Source of the DNA: Microstegium vimineum
Lineage: Eukaryota; Streptophyta; Magnoliopsida; Poales; Poaceae
Length of the DNA: 64,000 nucleotides
Direction of reading: 5' to 3'
Assembly: GCA_022036555.1 (NCBI GenBank)
Contig: CM039137.1
Coordinates: 26,591,862 to 26,655,861 of the forward strand
Part shown: piece by piece, positions 9,991-19,110 of the stretch
Numbering within the stretch: position 1 is the first letter of the stretch
Layout of the letters: every line of letters begins with the position of its first letter
Notes under the pieces: model-generated
The model's input: the letters and a program-made list of their open reading frames with translations, nothing else
The model's database searches: none
Told to the model about the DNA's origin: nothing
Translations under genes and position numbers: made by a program

Positions 9991-11512
9991 TGTTATATAG
10001 ATAGAATTAGAGTTTTCTTTTAGAACGCGGATAGACTAAAAGCATTTCTGACATCGAGGAGCGCCGATGCCGCACACAAGAGAAGACCATTGATTGAAAT
10101 TGAATGGAATGCGGGGGAACAAGTTCGCGAGTCGCGACCGAGCCGCGAACTCTGTAAATATATCCACACGTGACGAAGAAAAATGTGCGTGCGCACGCAG
10201 CATGCGGATATGCTCGCTCGACGTCGACGAAATCACGAGAGGACCCGCTCAAAGCCGCACGCGCGCGCAGCTGAAACCGGTGACGACGCAGCGGCGGCGT
10301 GGATTAGGTTGCCCGCATTTAGCTCGATCGACAATACGTAGATTCCATCAGGCAGGCTGCGGGCTGCGGCGTTTAGTCAACAGTCAGCACCGCCCTTTTT
10401 TCGTTTTTCCTTCTTCATCACGCTCGCGGATCGCGCGCCGGCCGGTACGGTCCTCCTCGCCCTTCCACGTCCATGTCTGCGAACTGAAAAGCGGTTGTGT
10501 GCGGGTGCCCAACTCAGCGACTCGATCGACCGCGCTGGCACGCACGCGCGCAGGCGGCTGCTTTCAGGGCACCACCAGGTCGATCGCCATTCGGCAGGCA
10601 GGGCCGCCACCCCGCCAGGATTCGATGCATCGGCCGGATCAATCGAGAAGACAACGACGATTCATCGGTGCACATTGACTGACTCGTTTGTACGTACGAC
10701 GACGTGTCGACCCGTCAGTCTCGCGTACGGGTTTCGTGTCTTCTCTCCCCGTGCCTATCTATGTGCTGTCGTCTGTCCGCCGGTCGTTCTGGCCGTGGAA
10801 TATGCTTTTGCTTATTGGACGAATGAACCAACTGGTAAACCTGGCTAACAGCTACTCCTACTACTAGTAGGTCTGTCAAGATCACTTCATCATGCGTGTG
10901 TGCGGATGCCCCCAGGAAATCGGTGGCTAACTGCGCGTGACTGGTCTCCTTTCTGCTCGCGCGTTCAACACCGTACCCGTACCCACCCCCGGCCTGGTGA
11001 TCCGATCGGATCCCCTACCGTGCAGTTCGCTCGGGGTAGATGCACGGCGGGGGATGGATGGCGATGGCCGGCCCGAGATGTATAAATGATGATATTTATC
11101 CCCTAAAAAAAAGATACATGATGATACATTGATACCTAATGACATAGCTTACCGGCCTGGGAAATTTGTCTTTTAATAATTAGGAGTTTATAGGATGCTC
11201 GTCTCTGTTAATCCACCAAACACAACTATTTATTTTAAGATGTATGTCTCTAAAAAAACTATTAACAGAGGGGATCATTATAAAGGTGTGTGACTCAAGA
11301 AATAGGTTATTAGAGACAACACTTTCAAAACAAACTTTTTCATGAGAAATCGGATAAAGACATATATTAAAATTGTAGGGCTCGATGTAATATACAACTT
11401 TATAGTTGACAATATATGTTTTCATTTGATTAGAATCCCTAAAAGTTATTTCAATTTCTTAGTTTAAAATTTAATTTAAAATTTTTCTGAATGATCTATC
11501 AATGTGATCTAC
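9991..11512. other. Intergenic DNA, GC-rich island without recognisable gene
   Basis: Between about 10030 and 11080 the composition is GC-rich with overlapping open frames on both strands, the longest 194 codons from 10094. None shows a domain or signature I know, and the frames mirror each other as expected of GC-rich non-coding DNA. The rest is AT-rich. Confidence 0.45.
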
Positions 11513-12121
11513 TACCTACGTTCAAAAGGATGCAATTCTCATTTTTTGTGGATTCTCAAATAATTTAAACTTTGACTACAATTATATAAAACAAAATACT
11601 AACCTTCATAATACAACATAAGTATCATTAGCTTGATTCTGGCGTTGCCGGAATGATGTTATTTTTAACAAAATGAAAACTAACTCTATCATGCAGGTTA
11701 TTTTCAGGGGAGCTTATTGGTTACGCTTCTGGGCCCAACTGCAGCGTGAAGAGCAAGTCAAGGACACTCTCACTTTGATGAGCAAGAAACTAGAGACGAT
11801 TGCTTTAGAGGTTTCAAACAGAGGATGGAAGCAGTTGTTCCGTCTACTGTAGGGTCCTAGTCTTTTTTAGATGTTGGCTTTACTCTCTTTCTGTAACCCA
11901 AACTTGTGTAATAATTGGCTGTGTACATCCTTTGAACGTAGAGACCGGATATGGACATATCCTTTATCTAAAAATCATTAGCTTGATTATGGGATATTTT
12001 TTCCATAGAAAAAGTTATGGGAGACACAAATGTTATTTTTTTTATTATAAACGTGGTTCAAACTTAAATTAGTTTGACTAACACAAATCCTATAGTTATG
12101 TACTTTTGTGGATGAATGGAG
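11513..12121. mobile_element. Stowaway-like MITE interrupted by a LINE fragment
   Basis: The left part (CCTACGTTCAAAAGGATGCA) and the reverse complement of the right end (CTCCATTCATCCACAAAAGT) are weak inverted repeats next to TA dinucleotides. The internal 'aactttgactac' and 'agtttgactaac' strings are typical of this MITE class. Removing the LINE insert leaves about 260 bp. Confidence 0.5.
11639..11973 (+). mobile_element. 5'-truncated L1-type LINE (3' end only)
   Basis: The insert is bounded by perfect 15-bp target-site duplications ATCATTAGCTTGATT (11624-11638 and 11974-11988). It encodes the last ~70 codons of a plant LINE ORF2: WRCRNDVIFNK, then RGAYWLRFWAQLQ, ending SNRGWKQLFRLL and a stop at about 11852. 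A 3' UTR and a short A-rich tail follow. The W-R-N-x-x-x-F motif at the end of ORF2 is characteristic of plant L1 elements. It is a dead-on-arrival copy of 335 bp. Confidence 0.85.
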
Positions 12122-12669
12122 TACAACTTTATAGTAGCCAATTTTTTAAAAAGTTTTTCAGAGTCCCAAATATGTATTTAAAGTTCTTAGATTTTGAAAT
12201 TCAAATTTAGAATTTTTAAATGACCTAGAATTGTGACATGGTCATACCAAATTTGTAGTAGTTGATATGATCTACAATATCTTGTACTTGATGAGTTTTT
12301 TGTTCAAAGTTGTTTAGAATCTCAAATATTCACCATATTTTGAGATCAAATTTTTTTATTTTTTTATTAACCCCTGATGTTGGTAAGGCCAATATACATC
12401 AAAGTTGTACGGAGTAGTTCTTAACATAACCTATATTTTGTTGTTGAAGTGTTCTTTATTTAAAATCATTTAGCGGTCAAAATATTAAATACAAGAAAAA
12501 CAAAACTATCACAAGTGAGATGTGTCACATGTGGCTAGAGATTTTCTTTTTGTTTTCTAAACAATAATAAAAGCAGACATCTTTTACACGTTCGTCTCAT
12601 AAGACTGTCAATTGATTTTAAGGAAGAGCGGGTGCCTATGTGGATGGCTCATTGAGGCTTCTGTATGTA

Positions 12670-12930
12670 CTTTCTCCATGTCAAATTATAAATTATTTTA
12701 AATAAATATGTTTAAGAGTCAAAACATAATAAGTTTGGCTAAATATATATATATATTAAAATAATAACATTTATAATATAAAATAAATGTAGTTAGATTC
12801 TTTATTAGTTATTTTTTATAGTAAAAAATTTATTTGATGTCATAAATATTTATAATTATCTATATAATTTTGGTTAAACTCAAAACATTTTAATTTTTTT
12901 TATTATAATTATAATTTAGAACGAAGGAAG
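12670..12930. mobile_element. Stowaway MITE
   Basis: The left end CTTTCTCCATGTCAAATTAT and the reverse complement of the right end (CTTCCTTCGTTCTAAATTAT) are terminal inverted repeats. TA lies at 12668-12669 and 12931-12932. The length is 261 bp and the interior is AT-rich, as usual for the family. Confidence 0.75.
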
Positions 12931-12932
12931 TA

Positions 12933-13424
12933 GACGTCTATATTCGTTCGTGTTGTGTGGATGATCACTTGATCAGACGTCTAATCACGCAGCACTGTGC
13001 ACTACTGTTGCTATTAGCTTTCGAGTGGTTAATAACGAGCCCGAGAGAGGCCAAGCTCTCTCTATAGGCCCGCCGGGCATATAATATACAGATATGACTA
13101 GTCAAAAACTCAAAATCCCAAAAGGTGCGGTGCGGTGTTTTAATCATGCATATCCCATCAGCAACGTAGACATATCGTCGTGTCGTGCTCATCAAGTTCA
13201 CCAGTATCTTTCTCCGTCGTCGTTCCGATCCCCACAGCTGGGCCATCAGCTAGAGCCTAGAGCAGCTAGCTATGCGGTTGAAAGTCTGGTGACTTTACTA
13301 CGAGATAAGATGCCGATGGATCGGATGTGCTGCGCTGCGTACCGCCGGTTGTGGTTGTGTACACTGTCACCCATCAACCGATGCTGACGTACACTGCTAC
13401 TAGCTCAGAGCCACTGTGTATATA
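12933..13424. other. Intergenic DNA, no gene seen
   Basis: Mixed composition. The small open frames on both strands do not resemble known proteins. No repeat or RNA gene is recognised. Confidence 0.45.
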
Positions 13425-14010
13425 CTCCCTCGATACTCAAAAAATTTATCGGTTTAGAAAACGTCACGTTCTCCAACACTAGTATAAAATTGATTTTACG
13501 AGACACCACCCAAAACTTAACGGAGGCGGACATAAAATCCAACCGCCTCCAAAAATCCGGACTATTAGCCGAGGCAGGCATTTTTATTTACCGAGACGGT
13601 CACATTTGTTCGCCTCATAAAATCGATTTACGGAGGCGGTTATTTATAACCGGTCCGCCTCCAAAAATACCCCTATTTACGGAGACGGACCTGTTACGAA
13701 GGCCCGTCTCAGTTAATATGGTCGAGGCCCAAACGAGCCCAGCCACAACTCGTTAGCCTTCTCACGTATATAAGCAAGAGTTAGGGTTAGGGTTCCAACC
13801 CCCATCCCACCCCTCCCCTCCCCTCCCCTCCCCCAGGGGCCCCTCTCCCCGGCGGCGCCCAACCCGGCCCCTACGCCCCTGCCCTCCTCTCCTCCCTTCT
13901 CTCCCCGGCGGATCCCGGCCCAACCCTCCCTCCTCTCCTCCCTTCTCTCCCCGGCGGCGACTCCCCCCTCGACGCACAGCGGCGCAAGCGCGGGCGCGGC
14001 CCAGCGCCGC

Positions 14011-15213
14011 TGTCGGTGTCTAAAATGGCGGGGTCTAGACAGCCAACGAGTAAATTTCTAAGCCTGTCGGAGATCGGATGGTTACGCCCGGAGAGCACAA
14101 GGTTTATACTGGTTCGGGCACGAACGCCCTACGTCCAGTTTGCTGCTGAGTCGTGTTACCGAGCGTAGGAGAGCTCATAGGGGGGAGCTACAAGCTTTGG
14201 TGAGAGAGGGAAGCGGGTTCCCAGGTCTCGTGCGTATGTGGTTCGAGGTTCGTTGTGGGAGCTCGCGTGGATGCAAGTATGAGTGTGTGTGAATGAGCTC
14301 AGAGAGAGTCGAGAGAGCCAGATTGGAGGTTCATTTCCCCCTTTATACGTAGGGAGAGATGGAGGAGTACAATAGAGAGAGAGGAAACGTGGGCCTGGTG
14401 TAGGCTGTTGATTTGGAGGACGCTCCGGGCTTCTGTTCCCCTTCCTTCCCGGGGAAGGCTTCGCTTGTTAGCGCGCTCCTGGTCCTGTTCATCCTTGATG
14501 CAACTGTAGCCACGCGCCTTGTACTTGGTGGCGCTCCCGTTGCCATATGTGGGCATGAGCGGAGGTTGGCAGAACAGGGCTCAGTACCCCCACGTTCCGT
14601 CATACAGGGACGAGTACGTCTCAATTCCTGTTCGGTTGTCCGTCAGAGGGATGGTGAATGTCACTCGATGGTACTGGAGCTTGTACCGCAAGGGTTCTAC
14701 AAGGGTAGGCATGGCGATCCATGTCTTTAACCCCCATCCCCAAGGACGAGTCTGCACTGTGGATCTTTTGACTACGGGCTAAAATGCACCGTGGATTGGG
14801 GAAGCCTCCGAGGGCAAGCGACATCACGGATGACGTTTCCCTCCCTCGGACGAGGCGGAAGAGCCCCCGAGGGCAGATGGCGTCACCGATGACGTCATCC
14901 CAGCTCGGACGGGCGGGTGGTCCTCCGAGGGTGTGTTGTTGCCTTAGCCAGTTTTGGGGCAGGCTTTGCCCTGGCTCGGGCGAGGCGAAAGAGGCCCTCG
15001 AGGGTCGATGACGTCGCGGACGACGTCACCCAAGCTCGTACGGGGCGAAAGGCCCTCCGAGGAGATGTCGTTGCCTTAGCCGGTTTGGCTAAGGCGATGT
15101 ATCTCCGGGAGTGATGACGTCATCCTGGCTCGGGCGAGTCGAAGGGGCTCCCGGGGATGATTTTGTCTTCGCGAAGTATGAAGTTGGGGTACCCTATTCT
15201 CAGGTATCCAACA
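14011..15213 (-). repeat. 3' LTR of gypsy element 1
   Basis: Direct copy of 23164-24367. On the minus strand it starts TGTTGGATACC and ends CACCGACA (TG...CA). The polypurine tract AGGGGCTAC lies immediately before it, at 15214-15222. Confidence 0.9.
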
Positions 15214-15369
15214 GTAGCCCCTAGAGTGCGATGTAGTGATGGACTACACCGGAGGCTTCCGAGAGTACTTATGGTGTTTGGTTATGTTTTTGGATTTCAG
15301 AGGGTGCGCGCGGGCACACCCGCCGGGTGTAGCCCCCGTGGCCTTAGGAGAAAGATTTTTCTCCTAAGG
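15214..15369 (-). repeat. Polypurine tract and hairpin block next to the 3' LTR of element 1
   Basis: After the polypurine tract come a GC-rich fold around GGGTGCGCGCGGGCACACCC (15302-15321) and a perfect 12-bp hairpin CCTTAGGAGAAA/TTTCTCCTAAGG with a 4-nt loop (15342-15369). The spacer GTAGCCCCCGTGGCC matches the spacer GTTAGCCCCCGAGGCC in element 2, which has the same arrangement. Confidence 0.7.
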
Positions 15370-15852
15370 GCTTATTCGATCTAGCCTAGAGCGTTTGTCC
15401 TTTTGCCCCTCTCAAGAGGTGAGGAGCGGAAGAGGACTGCCCTGCTCGTACGGGGTCAGAACCTTGCTTGCACGCCAGCCCTGCCAGGGGCGTACTGTTG
15501 TACTTGGGCTGACGCGCCCTGAAGTGACGAATCGGGACTGCGTAGTGCTGTCTTCCAGTTTGAGCGTCTGCCTGATCAGTCGATGTCGGGTCGGCATCGG
15601 CCTGGTCTGACTTCGCCTGTCTTGACCCAAAAGTGGGTGCACCGTGTTCTCCCGTTGGTGGGCACTGCGATGCCTTGCCCTCGTGTGGTCAAACTTTCGA
15701 TTGGCGCACCCTGAGCTTGTCGTCTGCTTGGTCATTTATGTCTCTGCGGCGCCCCCTCAGAAACTGGCACTGGAGCGCAATGCGGTTTAATTGGGGGGAG
15801 GCGGAGCGCTGTGGCTTCACGGGTTGGCCGTCGTGCGGGTGCCCTGGCGGGC

Positions 15853-15860
15853 TATAAATA
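15853..15860 (+). promoter_or_regulatory. Antisense TATA box inside gypsy element 1
   Basis: TATAAATA in the context GGCTATAAATAGGGGCTGC is a textbook plant TATA box. It points rightward, opposite to gag-pol, and lies between the 3' LTR and integrase. Element 2 has a decayed antisense gene in the matching section. No intact frame follows here. Confidence 0.5.
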
Positions 15861-17869
15861 GGGGCTGCTAGCCGCGGGATGAAACATATAATCCCCCAGC
15901 ATGGTCTACCCTTCATTCTTCCTCAGAGGTCTCGTCGAAGATACCCTTGAGCCGCCCTGGCGAGCGGCCCTTTGAGAGTACACCGAACTCAGGGGAAGCT
16001 CTACGTCGGCGGCGCCACCATCTCGCGTTGTTGGGCAGGAGAGGTCGAGGGTGACCCTGCGAGATTCGCAGTGGTTTCCCTCGGTCTCTTCCTTCGGAGT
16101 GGTGGCGCCCTGTCGTCGTCTCCCTTCATAGGGGGGGCGAGGATGCGTCTACTGGAAAGACTGTGCGGTTCGTCCGCGCAGTCTTGCAAGCCAGACGTTC
16201 CTTGGCCCTGCTGGTGGCGATGCCACTGTCGGGAGACAGCGAGCTTGGGTCCCGGCTTGTTCGGTTGCGCTGGTGTGGGACCGTGATGGCGTCACCGTCT
16301 GAGGCCCTGGGAACCAGGCATGCATCGCCCGCGCTCCGGCGCGGTGATGTTGTGATCATGTAGCACCTGTGTAAGCACTGGTGCTACATGCCTAGCCGAG
16401 CCTCGAGGTGGTGGCCCTAAATGCCCTCCGGCGCTGGTGAAAGCCTCCCCGAGATGGGGGGGGGGCATTACCGTGTCGGAGGGTAGTTGGATCCTCGACG
16501 CGATGGGCGAGGCGCGGTCTGGACAAATGCTTGACCAGCTCGTCAGGCCCTTGTCCGGCCGCGTAGTCGACCGCGCAGGTCTTGGAAGTGGCAGTGCTGC
16601 TACTGTTCTATCCCGGGAGGCGAGGCAGCGGCAGCGGGCTCGTCGGGAGTCTGCCTGCTGATAGGCAGACCTCAGAATGGTGGTACCGGCGTGAACAGGG
16701 CATTGGATGCCTACCCTGTTTCTCTTTCCTTCAGCGCTGGGCTGGGATCCCCCTTCAGTCCACCTTGTAACCGCCCTGATGTTTTGCGTGTGTGTGAGTC
16801 CGCCTCGTTTGTCCTGTTCCCCTGGTCCTGGAATGGAAGGTAACTTTTTGCGACGGTTAGTGTATGAAAGACATGGTATTTGCTTTGTATTTACCTGTGT
16901 GGACCTCTGACGTGTGAGGTTTGTGTTCCCACCTTTTTCTCACCCGGTTGCAAGAACTGTGGTGAAGTGCGATGCCAGTTCCTAAGTCTCTACCCGGAGT
17001 AGAGAAGTCGTCTTAGGACCGTATCGTCTTTTGTTCGTTCCCCGCGCATCTTTCCGCAAGAAGGGGGAATATGAGCCGAACCATGCTATCCTCGAGATGG
17101 ACGAACCATGGATGCTCGTCGAGTTAATAGCGGGCAAATCTGAGTGGGGTGTTTGGTTCCCGTTCGCTAGGGTTCCGGCTCGTGGCCCATGTCGTGGCTC
17201 ACCCCAAATCGGTTTCATCTAGTAGTCGGGTCCGTTCGATGGGTCCCGGGGGCCTGTTGCCTTCCTTCGATAGGAATACCATGAACCAATTATCTGTAAA
17301 AATGAACTCAAATACGAAATCTGGGAATGACCTTAGCATCCGGTTGCCAGGCTAATGACCACTAGTGTGTCCATTCCCTATTCGCCCCTCGCTCTAGCGT
17401 CCTGAGTCGGCCGTTTCGACCCCCGCTGGGGTGGCCTCCGTATCTCTGGACCGTAATGGGCCGTCAAGGCGTCTATGGCCTCCGTCCGATTTCTGTAGAC
17501 GTCAGTCGGGTTGAGCCGGAGGTCGGACTGAGCCCTGTTTGCACCTGTGGGTAAACGCGGCCCTGGCCCCAGGTGACCTTCACCGGCTGTGAGCTCTCGG
17601 GTGTTCCTGCGAGTATCAGAAAAAACATTCCTACGGCCTAGGGAACAAATTGAGCGGGAGTGGTGTTGGAGCGAAAGGTCGGAGTGAGGGGAAGCTCTTT
17701 GAAAGAGAAAACCGGGGGAAAGAGCCCCCTGCCCAGCCCTCGAGCAAGACGTGAACCCGCGAATGGGCACGCGTATTGCCCAGCGTCCAGGCCGAGGGCT
17801 GTTTGCGCCGTGCATACTAGATCTTTTACAGGAAAGATGCATACGTATACGTATGATTCGGGGGGGTGT
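15861..17869. other. Non-pol section of gypsy element 1
   Basis: Frames occur on both strands but all are short (up to 154 codons) and unrecognised. On the plus strand, PRASFRKKGEYEPNHAILEMD (17040-17100) reads like real coding and may be a remnant of an antisense gene, but no intact start-to-stop frame remains. Confidence 0.4.
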
Positions 17870-19110
17870 TCAGGGATAGAAACGACGTAGCTTTTTGATG
17901 TTCCAAGCGTTGGAGAAGACGTGGCTGTCGGGCCCTATAGTGGCGATCTTGTAGCTTCCAGGACGGAGGACCTCCACCACGACGTAGGGCCCTTCCCATG
18001 GTGGTGTGAGCTTGTGCGTGTCCTTGTTGCTCTGCTTGAGTCGAAGCACCTGGTCGCCGACGTTGAGCTCGCGGTTTTGTACTCGACGGTCGTGGTACCT
18101 TCTCAGGGCCTGCTGGTACCTGGCAGAATTTAGGAGGGCGATGTCCCTTGCCTCGTCCAGCTGATCTACGGCGTCCTCCATGTTCGTTTGGTTGCCTTCT
18201 TCATCGTAGGCCTTCACCCGCGGCGAGCCGTACTCCAGGTCGGTTGGGAGCACAACTTCCACTCCGTAGAGCATGAAGAAAGGGTAGTATCCGGTTGCTC
18301 TACTTTGTGTCGTCCTGAGGCTCCAGAGGACGGTTGGGAGTTCCGCAACCCATCGGCCTCCGAATTTTTTGAGCCGATCGAAGATCCTTGGCTTGAGCCC
18401 GTGCAAGATCATCCCGTTGGCATGCTCGACCTGCCCATTCGTTTGTGGGTGCGCGACCGCCGCCCAGTCCACACGGATATGATTCCTGTCGCAAAAATCC
18501 AAGAACTTTTTCCCGGTGAACTAGGTACCGTTATCGGTGATGATCGTGTTGGGCACTCCGAACCGATGTATTATGTCGGTGAAGAAAAGGACTGCCTGCT
18601 CTGGTTTGATCTGGGCTAGAGGGCGTGCCTCGATCCATTTCGAGAACTTGTCAACGACGATGAGTAAGTGGTCGAAGCCCCGGGCGCCTTGTGCAACGGT
18701 CCCACTAGGTACAAACCCCAGACCGCGAAAGGCCACGTGAGGGGGATGGTATGTAGTGCCTGTGCGGGTAGATGAGTTTTCCTGGCGTAGAACTGGCACC
18801 CCTGGCAGGAGCGTACCACCTCCGTGGCATCCGCTAGGGCTGTTGGCCAGTAGAAGCCTTGGCGGAAAGCTTTTTCGACGATTGTGCGGGGGGCGCGTGG
18901 TGCCCGCATTCCCCCGCATGTATGTCCTCCAGCTGGTTCACACCCTGCTCTGTGGGGATGCAACGTTGCAAGATCCCTGTGGGGATGCGCCTATAGAGCT
19001 CCTGGTTGATGATGACAAAGGATTTAGCGCGTCGCGCGATGCGGCGCGCCTTGTTCCTATCATCCGGGAGCTGCTCCCGAATTAACCAGTCCAGGATGGG
19101 AATTCTCCAG
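17870..19110 (-). pseudogene. Integrase region of gypsy element 1, broken
   Basis: The integrase inserts the cDNA copy into host chromatin. Visible parts are the zinc-binding upstream region (about 19080-18840), the catalytic core with DKFSKWIEARP, then TDNGT, then the NGQVEHANGM region (about 18430), and the C-terminal PPWEGPYVVVEV segment ending about 17873. The frame shifts near the G-run at about 19110-19125 and again between 18963 and 18690. An in-frame TAG (18521-18523) falls directly after TDNGT. The enzyme cannot be made as one chain. Confidence 0.85.

Noticed and set aside
10094..10678. 194-codon plus-strand open frame
   Set aside because: GC-rich region with mirror frames on the other strand, no recognisable domain, no supporting splice or promoter signal.
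13780..13795. Telomere-like TTAGGG repeats
   Set aside because: Only two to three units, the wrong motif for plant telomeres (TTTAGGG), and inside the CACTA element.
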